Part shown: one piece after another, positions 44,201-55,321 of the stretch
How the letters are laid out: every line of letters begins with the position of its first letter
How positions within the stretch are numbered: position 1 is the stretch's first letter
Source of the DNA: Trichodelitschia bisporula
Lineage: Eukaryota > Ascomycota > Dothideomycetes > Phaeotrichales > Phaeotrichaceae
Reading direction: 5' to 3'
DNA length: 64,000 bases
NCBI GenBank assembly: GCA_010356995.1
Contig: ML996694.1
Span: forward strand, 919,163 to 983,162
Made by a program: the position numbers and the translations under genes
Notes under the pieces: model-generated
What the model was told of the DNA's origin: nothing
The model's input: the letters and a program-made list of their open reading frames with translations, nothing else
Databases searched by the model: none

Positions 44201-44218
44201 CTCCCTCTCGATCACTAA
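38274..44218. other. 5.9-kb gene-poor region upstream of the cyclin
   Basis: No conserved protein was recognised on either strand. The first 700 bp upstream of the cyclin are pyrimidine-rich on the coding strand and look like a long 5' leader or promoter. A 324-codon minus-strand open stretch (38989-39963) is Arg/Pro/Ser-rich without domain features and opens on a non-conserved stretch; I treat it as chance openness in C-rich DNA. A CA repeat lies at 39956-39968 and a G-run at 38822-38832. It could host a noncoding transcript or fast-evolving small genes that cannot be seen without RNA data. Confidence 0.4.
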
Positions 44219-44945
44219 CTAATCATCCCTCACCCCAGTCGCCGCCAACGTAGCGTTGTAATGGCAATAACCGGCCCCAGTCTCAAGTCCCAACGGCCCC
44301 GACGAAGCCCCAAGGCACTTCCATCCCAGACCCTCAGGGCAGTCATCGCCAAACCACCCACAATTAAGCGTCTGCAGCGTACAAACCCCCTCGAAGCAAA
44401 CCTGCACCCGTTAGCATAATCCGACCCCATCAAAGAATCCTAGGAGCAGAAAAAGCTCACCTGCCCCTGCGCACAAGGCGAAGGAATATTCCTCCCACAC
44501 GTCGCCCCCGCACAAAACCCAAGGCCATTCGCCTCCGTCGTCCCAATCACCGCCTCCTTATTCGCATCATAGCAGTACTGCCCCGCAGAGCACGTCGGCC
44601 GTCCCTGCCCACACAGCACCGCCAACGGCGCCGGCACAGCCGGTGACGGCGACGGCCGCGCAGGCCGCGTGGGCCGTGGCCTCGTCGCCCGGGAAGTCTC
44701 AGCCTTCGGCGGGGCGCTCGGCGGGGCGGGTCCTAGAGCCGTCGGCCTCGGCACGAGCCCCGTGTACGTATACGTAATCGTCGTGCGGTAAGGCACCACA
44801 TCCGGCGTCCCCGCCGAAGCCGGAGCCCCGCCGAAGCCTCCTCCGGGCCCGAAGCCGAAACTGAAGCCGCCGGTCGGGCGGGGGGGGGGGGGGGGGGGGG
44901 GGGCGCCGGGGGGGGGGGGGGGCCGGGGGGTGGGGGGGGGGGAGA

Positions 44946-44987
<42 letters not shown>

Positions 44988-45362
44988 TGGGAGGGCTGGC
45001 GGCGCTGGTGGTGCCGGAGGGGCGACTGGCGGTGCGGGTGCGATGGGCGCGACGGGGGAGACAGCTGGTGGTGCGGGGGCGGAGTGAGAGACCACGGGCG
45101 GTGCCGGGGCGGAGGGGGAAATGGCTGGCGGCGCGGGCGCGACGGGTGAGACAGCGGGCGGTGCGGGTGCGGAGTGAGAAACGGCTGGCGGCGCTGGAGC
45201 CACGGGCGATGCCGCTGGCGGGGCCGGGGCCGGGGCGGAAGTAGCCTGGGGAGTAAACTTCGGCGGGGCCGGGGCGATGACGGGTGAAGAGGCGGCAACC
45301 TGAGGGTTGCTCAGAACGCCGGAGCACAGGGCCGCGACGACGAAGGAGGAAGACACGCGCAT
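44219..45362 (-). CDS. Secreted proline-rich protein with Cys-rich C-terminus; homopolymer breaks the frame
   Basis: Exons 45362-44461 and 44401-44219, with a 59-nt intron (GTGAGC donor, GCTAAC branch, GCAG acceptor). The start MRVSSSFVVAALCSGVLS is a signal peptide. Next come repeats of the type APAPPAVSPVAPAPPAIS, then a poly-Pro tract encoded by C-runs (G-runs 44879-44986 on the plus strand, including 40 uninterrupted G at 44947-44986). The C-terminal domain has many Cys: VLCGQGRPTCSAGQYC, GFCAGATCGRNIPSPCAQG|VCFEGVC, then LNCGWFGDDC. As given, the signal-peptide frame and the Cys-domain frame differ; the exons total 1085 nt, not a multiple of three. The shift must lie in the C-runs, where CCC reads Pro in any frame. 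A homopolymer miscall is the simplest explanation. Function unknown; a wall or adhesion role is a guess. Confidence 0.7.
44879..44986. repeat. G/C homopolymer tract inside the proline-rich gene
   Basis: About 108 bp of G with a few interruptions on the plus strand; the longest uninterrupted run is 40 G (44947-44986), another of about 25 begins at 44879. It encodes polyproline on the minus strand, is capable of G-quadruplex formation on the plus strand, and is expected to be prone to slippage and sequencing error. Confidence 0.9.
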
Positions 45363-47219
45363 GTTGGGCGGTAGAGAGCGGATACGCCGGGTAGGATGGC
45401 GAAGTAAAGAACGACGGGAGGTGCGGAGGGCGGCGCAAGGAGTCAGTGCGGTGTGGGGTATATATGCTGAAGTTGGGGTTGATTATTTAGCCGAGTTGGA
45501 AAGCAAGGAAGAGGCGCTGTGTGCCGTTCAGTATGCGTTTATTTCGACCCCTCGTGCCTCGTACCGGAGACCGAGTTCACTTTGGGGTATGCCAATCGTT
45601 GGGTGGGGAGTGGGGACGATCCAGATTGACGAAATATCTCTGCGGCATTCATATTGAAATCCTATTGCGGATGCGGGGAACTACCAGTCAGGAACGCGTC
45701 CCACTATGTTGACAGAGGGTCGGGTGATGGCAGGCGCGATGGGTTGCGAAAGTTTTGAGCTCTGGCCAGTCCCGTCGCCGGGGAATCCAACTCTGGACGG
45801 TGATGGGGTTGCAATCTCAGACACATTAATGAATTGCACAATATCGTATTGGGAGCTTGGGCATGTGGAGTTGTGGACGTCATGTCGATCATTTCCATGC
45901 ATTCAGCCTTGGGTGAGCTGACGCTTGTAGACGTCCCGTCCGAGAACTGAGCTCAAAAGTGCTCAGATCCAACGAGATCGTGCCTGTATCATGAAAATTT
46001 TGCTAGCTCGAGTGATATTCAATTCGGTTCCTGAATGATGGCTGAGGAAAGGTCCGTAGACGTTGGCTCGACGTTACTTGAAACCCCTCAGCCTTATTAG
46101 CACATATATTGAATCGCCTTACCGCAACCCTCGCTTACCTCTTGAATCCCCATTGGATGCTCCTCAGGCTACGTACCCAGTAAATCGCTAGCAAAGCGGC
46201 CAGCAGGATTTTCTTGCACGCAAAGTCGAGCATCATTCAGGTCGCTCGTCCATAGCGGGTGGAGAGTAGGGCTTCACCAATTGGTAGCTAGTTCGTCTAT
46301 AGGGTTAAAGGAAGCAACGGCTACCGTTGTTGAAAGTCTTTCGATCTCGCCGTTACTCTACGAGGGGTACCTCTTGTGCAAGCGCCGCAATAACCGCTTG
46401 ATATTTGTATTTGTCCGGCATGCCGCCTTTGTCGTTGATCTCCTCGGAGGCAAGGATGCTGCAAGGCTGAAGACCCCGTGAGCACAAAAGCTCCAGCGAC
46501 ATGATAGCACAAGTCCGGAGACTCCATGCGATGGCGGCTGCACTACACATAGGATATACGGCGGCCAATGCTCTGATGATTATCGCTGATGCATCTACTG
46601 GCATGGGGTTACCGAACGGTCAGTCGTCTCTATCCCCGGTAAGCTGCTCGCAGAGATCAAAGCCCCACACTATCCCTCCCCCCGGGTATGTTGAGGCAAA
46701 TAGTATCGAGCTCTAAGAAGACCAAGCTCAATAAACAAGCTGGAAGATACCGCAGTTGCGATTGAGTATGGCTAGTATGTAATGGACAGCTTCAATACAT
46801 ATTGAGAGGCTCATTTAACTCACCGTCAAGACTGATTGGTGTATGGGAGAATGCCGAGCCTCTAGATACGGAAACCGTCCTTCAAGTGCGGATAAGAAGT
46901 TGATTTGAGGGATGGGGGGGGTGTAAGTGACGATAGCCGCAATGTTGCAGTCCGCAACCCATCCACCCACAATGATAGATAGCTTGGGTTTATGCTGGAA
47001 CAACCTGATCCGACACGCGCTCCGAAGTACCTATCAAGGCTTGCACCGAATTCTCACATTGCCTCAGTACTTGAGATTGATGTTCGATCCTTAAACTGCA
47101 TCTATCCAGCCTCCCATCTCTGGTATAGTTCCGAGTCAGCATTGCATGACTCCTCAGCAACAGTGGCTTGCGCAGCTCATATCCGAGACCCGTTGCAGAG
47201 CTTCAATGCTCGGATAACA
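45363..47219. other. Intergenic, no supported gene
   Basis: A 1.86-kb spacer: the promoter of the proline-rich gene on the left (C-rich) and the RAM1 3' flank on the right. Short open stretches at 45706-45921 and 46353-46604 carry no family features. Confidence 0.4.
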
Positions 47220-48948
47220 TCAGAACCCAATTTTGGACTCGAAATAACCCCTGCATTCGGCCGCCCTCTCAAATGGAACGACCAAGACGGGGTGCACGGG
47301 TATGATTCGGTCCTCTTCATCGCCGGGTACGTTCGCTTGACCGACGGTGGTCCACCCATACGCTGCTGTACCCGGAGTGACACCGAGAAGCTTCTCGTCC
47401 ACCTCGAATTTGAAGACGTTTTGCGCGGCGCTCAGCCCAGCGAGGACGTAACAGGAATGGTAGCCGTCAGGGTACGTGGTAGGCTTGTCACGCAACCCCG
47501 CTGATCCCTGGCAGCAGCAGAGTATATAGCGTGTGAGCCCTTCCCGGGACCATATGTCTGCCGATCCTTCGGATTGCAGGGCGGCGGAAATCAGAGTCCA
47601 GCAACCACCAACCCAATGGCTGTAGCAGCCGTCAACAAGTTTGTTGGTGCGTCCGGCAAAACCACCCTCTGGAGCACATTGGCGGTATGCCAACCAGGAG
47701 ATAAGAGCAGGAATATCAATGTGTCTAGGCACTGTCAACGCAACGCTTCCACATGCACTGACGGGTTCTACAAACCTTCTGATACTTTCATTCGGAGGAG
47801 CAATGATAGAAAGGCAAGCCAGAGCGCAGAATGCGTACGCGCCGTGAGCCTCGTTTGTTGGGGCCCCAGCTATGCCACCTTCGAAGGTCTGGCAGCTAGA
47901 GATCCATTCTGGAAGCTTTGCTAGGAAAGTTTCGACTCCATCCGCCCGCGCCGGGGCTTCCGGCGGAAGTTCATTGGGAAGATTCAGCAGGGAGATGACT
48001 GTCATTGCACAGTATGCGCCGCTGAGTGAAAAATTCAGTATAGTACAACTTGGAGGAGAACTTGACATACCGAATATCCTTTTCACCCCCCTCGCACATG
48101 GTAAATCCTCCATCGCCCTGCTTCATGTGACCCAGCCAGTGCCACCTGGGCCACGGTCAGCGTAGTTAAAAAGACCTGAAAGTGATACGCACAGCGTTTT
48201 CCGGTTGATGAGATTGAGTGCAGCGTAGCCCCCGACAGTCACCAGGCTCAAGACGCTGGCATAGGTGGTGGCCAAATGTGACAACTGGCCATGACCGCCG
48301 CCAAAGCCACCATCTCGATTTTGCATCGGTGTTAACGTTGATACGACTCTGATCGAATATTAGCGGGAGTCTAAGCGGAATCGTAGAATAGGAGGATTAC
48401 TGGTCCCGCAGGTCCGTGACATCGTCCCCAAGCATAGACAGGCCTGACAGAGCCCAGTATAACATCCACGGTCGACTGGCATCTGCTGCGGTAAAACCCC
48501 TCGGCAGGAGGTCCTCCAAATTCGATCGAAGGAACGTGATATGTCCCGCTCTGTTCAAGTGAGGCAGGCCGAAGGAGTTGAGGCGGCCTTCGGGGTTTGC
48601 TAACAAGGGAAGACAATCCTTCGCCGTCGCAAGCTCAACCTCCGAAGATTTAGTGATCAAGGAATCCTGTATCGGAGGAAGCTCGGTAAACTGGGAAGGA
48701 GTTTGGGGCATGGAACCCCGAGATGGCCTGTGAATCTCGGCTTCGACCGACATGGCGTGTTGATTTTTGTTGGATAGCTCCTTTTTCGTAGCCTTGGACG
48801 TTGTTGCGGACTGAGAGCTGCTATTAAACTTGACTCGTCGAGTCTTTTTGCGACCCTGGGTATGAGGACGCATCCAGAGGCTATTGTAAGAGTATGGAGC
48901 TTTGCTTAATGTTGTTGTTGGACCTTTTGAAAGCTTGGGTCCCCGCAT
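47220..48948 (-). CDS. RAM1: Protein farnesyltransferase beta subunit
   Basis: Four exons, 48948-48401, 48348-48193, 48145-48071 and 48021-47220, encode 526 residues; introns are 52, 47 and 49 nt, with donors GTAATC, GTGCGT and GTATGT, all in phase 2. The catalytic beta subunit transfers farnesyl to CaaX cysteines with a zinc ion. Prenyltransferase repeats are plain: MQNRDGGFGGGHGQLSHLA, KQGDGGFTMCEGGEKDIR|GAYCAM, EGGFAGRTNKLVDGCYSHW (the Asp and Cys zinc ligands) and DGYHSCYVLAG (the His ligand). The N-terminal 100 residues are Lys/Ser/Thr-rich and not part of the family fold. They depend on ATG 48948; internal Met codons before the conserved ELPPIQDSLITKSSEVE are possible starts. Divergent from the DUF155 gene. 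Confidence 0.92.
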
Positions 48949-49816
48949 GCGGCGGATGAAGTTGAAGTTGGACAAGGGTGTTCTTGTGGTTCAGCTCTTT
49001 AACGAGAATATGAATGGACACTTCTGACAAACATTATCATCGTCTATGGCAGATCCGAAAATGCTTTACTACGTATAGACAAAGGACGAGGGAAGCTCCA
49101 GCTTGGATGGTGGGGGTTGTCATAGATAGTCAGGTGATTGCCCATCAAGTCTGCGAGCTCCTGCCCTGCAATGAACTCAGCAGGCCGTCGCTTTCCGGCT
49201 GCTGGTGGAATTGAAAGGATGATCATGGCCTTAAATGTTGTGGAAAGAGGAGCAGTAAGGGAAAGGGAAGCAAGTCTTGTTCACCTCGAAGTTAATGCCA
49301 AAGAATCTTGTTTACATTCACATCTGAAGTTCATCAGACTTGCCCAGCCGGGCCGTTGAAAGTTCGCGACAAATACTGTGGTCTTCCCTAGCCACTTCGA
49401 ATGTCTGCTCCCTAAGGGCTTGGGCAACTGAAAGAGCTGCAAGCCGCGCTCATGCTGAGAAACGGCAGGCAGCGCATCGTTCCGACCGACACTTCTCCCT
49501 CCTTCATCGTTGTATGCTACTCTACCACATTTCTCTAGTCTGAGGGAAAAGGAACCGCTTCGTTTCCAACCTCAGAATCTCAGTCTTTGCGTGTAAGTGT
49601 TCTGCCGGCCATTCGGAAGTTTTCCCCAGCACCTCGTGTTGCGGCGCAAGCCCATGCAACCCGGACGTCATCTTTGCAACTTGCCCAATTGCTCCCGTCC
49701 CTAAACTTATCCACTCCTTCAACCATCTCAATTGCGCCGAATTCCCTTATTGCAGATGCATTTCCCGGGATGACGATTGGCCAATTAATACTTAAACGCA
49801 GGACTTCTCGCACATC
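48949..49816. promoter_or_regulatory. Divergent intergenic region RAM1 / DUF155 gene
   Basis: An 868-bp divergent spacer presumably holding both promoters. No distinctive motif or RNA gene seen. Confidence 0.4.
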
Positions 49817-51466
49817 ATGGAGCCGGCGGCATCAGAAACAACGCCGCTCATTCCCTCCACTTCCCACTCCTCGTCGAAGCCGCACCGCACCGTAACCTTC
49901 AATCCCACCGTCTCGACCAGCACTCCTCCAGACACCTACAGTGATAGGCCTTCCACATCTTCAAATGTGCGAACACAGCCCTCAACATCGGGAGCGAGTA
50001 CGGGTAGCGGGCCAGCCCTTTCCTCTCTCAACAGCAAGCTGCGGCGGAGAAACAGCCAGGGGGCCGTTCAGCCACCGCAGAGTCTTCCCGTGCAGAAGAT
50101 TGGCCCTCAGAGAACTACAAAGACCGCACAGAAGCTCAAGATACTTCCAGACCCCGAACACGGCGAAGATGGATCTGACGAGGAGAGCGGCCGCGATGTC
50201 TATTCCCAGTTCACCCGGATCAAGGATCCGACAGCACGTCGCGACGCAGCTCGGCTTGGGAGGGAGGATAGAGAACGGCTTCCTCGGGTCACGGCCTACT
50301 GCGCTGCTGGGTCCTATCGCTTAGAAGCGCTGATGCGGTATCTGAAGGGCAAGTCACGCATCAGAGGAGCCGCCCCCAAGCTGTTTGACGAATGCATCTA
50401 TACGCCTTACCGCTTCACACATCATACAGACAGAGTATTCTGGGAATCTGGCAGCGGATCATCTACACCACACACGCGCAGATACTCGGATTCAATGGTA
50501 GACGTGGGCAACCTCTCGGAACAGCGACACGATCGCCTGGATACCCAGGACGAGCAGAACGGGGACGCTGAGTCGCGGAACGGCGCGATAGTAGACGACA
50601 GCTCACCATCTTCAGCTTTGGAGCCTGTACGGGAATCGCTGCCGCAGAGCCCCGATTTTGATACGGAGGTGCATACTCCCGAAGTCTTCTTGTTCAGCTA
50701 TGGCACGGTGGTCATATGGGGCATGTCAGTGCAAGAGGAGCTTCGATTCCTGAAAGAGATATCCAAATTTGAGGTTGAAAAGCTTGCAAAAGGGGACGTG
50801 CAGACAGAAGATTTCAACTTCTATTATACCCGCGAATACCAGGCCCGCATCTACAACGACTTCATCAGCTTGCGGGATAAGAAGAACTACATGACCAAGC
50901 TTGCCATCAGCCATGCGTTGTCCCAAAGTGTAAAGGTACGGCCAACATCAATCTGCTGCTTGGAGACCCAACGAGACTAATTTCACGCCAGACTTCTCTC
51001 TACGAGGCCTTGGTGGACAACACGATTGAGACCACGAAAGGCATCCCGTCACAGATCGCTCTTACTGGAAAAGTCAACCTCACTAGGCGTGAGATTAACA
51101 TGCAGATTGGCGAACTGTTCATCTTGCGGATCAATATCCATCTCCAGGGATCTGTTCTCGATGCACCCGAGCTCATGTGGGCTGAACCGCAACTGGATCC
51201 AATTTACCAGGCCGTTCGCAGTTACCTCGAAATGGACCAACGCGTCAGCCTCCTAACGGAACGCTTGAACGTCATTGCCGACTTGCTTGCGGTGCTGAAG
51301 GACCAGTTGACGCATTCCCACGGGGAGTATTTGGAATGGATCGGTGCGTATGCTAGACGGATCAATGATTGCATGCTAACAACGAGTAGTGATCGTTTTG
51401 ATTGCGGCTGAGATCGTGGTGGCGGGCATCAATATCATCGTCGATCTTTACGCAGGAGTCGATTAG
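49817..51466 (+). CDS. DUF155 / Rmd1-like (Sif2-like) membrane protein
   Basis: Three exons, 49817-50935, 50992-51343 and 51390-51466, encode 515 residues; introns 56 and 46 nt with donors GTACGG and GTGCGT. The first 140 residues are disordered and begin with METTPLIP-like sequence (MEPAASETTPLIP, a di-leucine-type vacuolar signal). The DUF155 domain starts near RVTAYCAAGSYRLEALMRYL and includes the diagnostic EVFLFSYGTVVIWGMS, EDFNFYYT, KLAISHALSQSVKTSLYE and MDQRVSLLTERLNVIADLL. The last 20 residues form a transmembrane helix (IVIVLIAAEIVVAGINIIV), assembled only by splicing exon 3. Yeast Rmd1/Rmd8 and human RMND1 share the domain; human RMND1 supports mitochondrial translation, whereas fungal paralogues vary in location. 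The exact role here is unknown. Confidence 0.88.
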
Positions 51467-52146
51467 GCAATTTTGGGAACTGCGAAATCTGCCAGAATCA
51501 AGGAGCTGTCGTAACGCAGGAATCCTTTGTATGAAGGCGTACATACGGCTTGTTTGGGCTTCTCCAGGCTGGCGGTCGGTGTCTAGCAACTTGCAAGCGG
51601 TGAGATTTTTCTGGGGCTTTCGAGGCTTGCAGCTAGCCCCTAAGCTTTGCTCTTCGTGCCTTCGTTCGATACCCTCGCACCCACGGCCACTGGGAACTGT
51701 GGTCGCAGTTAAAATGGAAATCCATAGCATAGTCAGGCGCTGAAGTGGGGAGTGTAGTCTTAGTTAATTCGTTAGTCTAATGCATCAGCACGGGAAAGTG
51801 TCACCGTTAGAGCATTGAGATCAACTGTTCTGGCATTTGTTTGTTTGGGATTGAAGTCAACGGGTATTCCGACACTTTGCGTACTGACCACGTCCCAGAG
51901 CTATGGCTGGAAAACGCAATGAAGTACGGCTGCAAAGCTGCATAAAGAAACGGTGAAGACTCCGATGCTTGCAAGATCTGGCATGTTGAGCCCATTGACC
52001 CAGAGTCTTGGCAAATCTAATGCGATCCCTGAGCCGACAACCGCAACGCTCCGCTACTGGTGGCGGTGCTACTGCATTCTCCGCAACAGCACAATGCGCA
52101 CACCTTTGACACCTTGCTCCCTTTTCCTCCAAATGTTGCATCCCAG
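51467..52146. other. Intergenic upstream of PIK1
   Basis: A 680-bp spacer between two plus-strand genes, holding the DUF155 gene 3' UTR and the PIK1 promoter. No additional feature was recognised. Confidence 0.4.
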
Positions 52147-55100
52147 ATGAGTTGGAATCTCCTCGAGCGCTTTCTAGAGAGTGAGCATTTCAACAAAGAC
52201 CCATCGCTTTGCATACAGTACCTCTCGTGAGCCTCAACGTTGCCCAAAGTGTGTCCTGTACCTCGCTTCATGAGCTGACGCTTCCCCTCCCCCCCCAGAC
52301 GGTATGCAGATCACGTTGGCATCCACTATGTGCTCTGCTCGAAGCTGCGCCGGTTCTCCTACGAGGAGCTCGAATTCTTTCTACCCCAGCTATGTTACCT
52401 GCTTGTCTCAATCGACAACGAGTCCATGGCGCTGGAGGAGTTCATACTCGATCTGTGCGAGGAATCCGTGAATGCAGCTCTACTGGTAAATCTCCACTGT
52501 TGCGAACCGTTAGCTTGCCACAGTACTGATGGGCGGGCTACAGACGTTCTGGCTCTTCCAGACCTACCTGCACGACCAGGCCGGAAACCCCCAGTCCATC
52601 CACTTCAAGACCACCCGGCGGATATACAACAAGGTCCAGCGCATTGTCTTTGGCGCATCCGAAGCAGTGCATCGTGAGAGGATAAAGGAGAACGCGCTGC
52701 CGGTCACGGTTCTGGCTAGTATCATCTTAGCGTCCGTTGCCGTGCCAGCATTCGCCAGACAATGTGGACCGCTTGCCATTGCCCAGGCCCGTCGACCGCG
52801 ACCTCACGATGATATCATATCTGATGTTTCGCAACCTCAACGAGTTGGGAGGAGCAATACCGTGGCAACTTCCTCGCCTAAGCCACGCCAGCGCAAGCAT
52901 GCGCAGCACGGCCGCATGGATGCAGACAGCCGAAGAGCTCTCAAGCAGCTTCCCGAACGACCCCGGAGCAACCCGCAAAAGCCGTCTCAAACAGGTTCTT
53001 CACTGTCTTCCCTTTCCGTAAGCCATCCAGTCGCAGCTACCAGCGCGCCCACCCTCAAGGTCGAACCACCAGATGCCCGGCTTAGTTCTTCATCCCTGCC
53101 CGAGATCGGGCAGCCGCCTGAGCCACTACCCGGTCCACCACCGCCAGGCAGCGCGGGGATTATCTCCAGACCAGAACGACTGCACCGCCGTCACACGCAA
53201 GTTGCCCGCCCTTTGACGCCTTCTGTGCTATCTCAAGAGCAGAAGACTCGCCTTCTTCGCTCAAACTACTTTCGCAGTGAATCTGCTTTCCTCACGGCGC
53301 TTCAAGATATATCAAACCGGCTGGTTATTGTACCCAAACCAGCACGCTTGAGCGCTTTGAGGGCTGAACTGGCTTTAATAGCACAGGATCTGCCTGCAGA
53401 AGTTGATATCCCCATAATATGCCCGGCATCACTTGAGGATGGGCAGCCAAGGAGAAGCAAACATCACCGGGTAGTGCGCATAAATCCTGCCGAGGCTACC
53501 AGTCTCAATAGCGCTGAGAGGGTGCCGTATCTGCTGTTCCTGGAAGTTCTCCGGGATGACTTTGACTTCAACCCCGATACGGAGGAGAATGTGCATCTCC
53601 TTGCTAAGTTGATGGCAGAAAAGGGTTCCTCTAGCCGGCGCCTGTTCGATATTTCTGACACCGGCCGCGAGTTCGTCAAAGAGACACCGGTGCCGCTGGG
53701 GCAGGATAGCGTGCTGGAACCTGCAAACGGAGACTTGGGAAACTCGCCAATGATCAACACATTCCCCTTTTCGTCTCAGGCAAACTTACCTTCCAGAACC
53801 AGGTCACCGGCGCCCACCGCTACCGCTGATATCGCCGCCAGATTCGCGATAGAACGCTCCTCAAGTGGCACCAATCCGAAATCGATCTTGACGGAAAACT
53901 CCACGCCTCGCTCATCGGGTGCAGGGTACAGTCGTTCGGAGAGTCCATCTCGCAGAATGACGATGCCCGGCCGTAACTCGACGCTGGAGCAAACGGATGT
54001 CTCGGCTCTCGCCACCCACATGCGCGCAGCTGCTCAGATGCTTGCACAGTTGGAGCAAAGCGGGTCGAAGCGTCCCAAGAACGAAGTCGCAGCCATCAAA
54101 GCAAAAATTATTGCGAGTATGCAGACTCTTGAGGAACAAAGCTTCTTCTTAGATGATCCCTCGATGACTTCCACGTTTGATACCATCATGGCCAAGGATG
54201 TCGCTGGTTCGAGCGGTGACGGAGGTCAGTTTGACGGCGATTATGAGGATTCTTCGGACCGTGGCATGAACTCGGGCGCTGGGGCGGCACGAATGGAAAA
54301 TGACCAGAAGACTGGCGGAGTCCGCCGTCAAGGTGATCGAGACGATCCCAGTGCCGCAACGTTCGGCGAGGAATGGTCTGCGAAAAAGGAGCGTATCCGC
54401 CGTTCCTCGCCCTTTGGGTGGATGAAGAACTGGGATTTGGTCAGTGTCATCGTCAAGACGGGGGCCGATCTTCGACAGGAAGCCTTTGCCTGCCAGCTCA
54501 TCGGCGTGTGTGCCCGCATCTGGCAGGCGGCCGACGTTCCGGTATGGGTCAAAGAGATGCGCATCCTTGTCACAGGCGAGTCGTCCGGGCTCATCGAGAC
54601 CATCACCAACGGTGTTTCGCTCCATTCCCTGAAGCGCAGCCTCACGCTCGCCAGCATTGCTAGCGGACCCAACCAGCGGAAGCGCATTGCCACACTGCAC
54701 GATCACTTCATTAAGACGTTCGGTGAACCCGACAGCGAAGGATATGCAGCCGGGCTGGCAGCCTTCCAACGCAGTCTGGCGGCATACAGCATCATCTCCT
54801 ACGTGCTGCAGCTCAAGGACCGACACAACGGCAACATCCTGATCGATAACTTCGGCCATATCATCCACATCGACTTTGGCTTCATGCTGTCCAACTCGCC
54901 GGGTAGTATGGGGTTCGAGGCGGCACCCTTCAAGCTGACACAGGAATACATCGACGTGCTGGGCGGCATCGGCTCACCGGGCTTTGACGAGTTCAAGCGG
55001 TTATGCAAAGCGGCGTTCCAGGCGCTGCGGCGCGAGGCCGAGAAGATTGTCATGCTCGTCGATGTTATGGGGAAGCAGAGCCGCATGCCTTGCTTTGCGT

Positions 55101-55321
55101 ACGGAGTCACGCAGGCAGTTAATTCGCTTAGGTCGAGGTTCGTGTTGCATTTGTCCAGGGACGAGGCAGAGGTCTTTGTCGAGGAGTTGATTGCAAAGAG
55201 CGCTGGGAGTTATTACACGAGGCTGTAAGTCTTTGGTTGCTCCACCGTAGCTTGTCGAGAGGTTGCTGACAACGTTTGCAGATATGATACCTTCCAGTAT
55301 CGCACTCAAGGGATATACTGA
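52147..55321 (+). CDS. PIK1: Phosphatidylinositol 4-kinase Pik1 (type III beta)
   Basis: Four exons, 52147-52226, 52299-52485, 52544-55224 and 55282-55321, encode 995 residues; introns are 72, 58 and 57 nt and phases close. The N-terminus MSWNLLERFLESEHFNKDPS leads into the lipid-kinase-unique helical domain (ALEEFILDLCEESVNAALL|TFWLFQTYLHD, split by intron 2). Residues about 120-640 are largely disordered with a conserved island RLLRSNYFRSESAFLTALQDI. The catalytic domain starts at about 690: WDLVSVIVKTGADLRQE, the catalytic loop LKDRHNGNILID and the DFG segment IHIDFGFMLSNSPG. The tiny last exon supplies the end YDTFQYRTQGIY, a conserved Pik1 terminus. Pik1 makes PI4P at the Golgi and in the nucleus and is essential in yeast. 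Confidence 0.95.
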
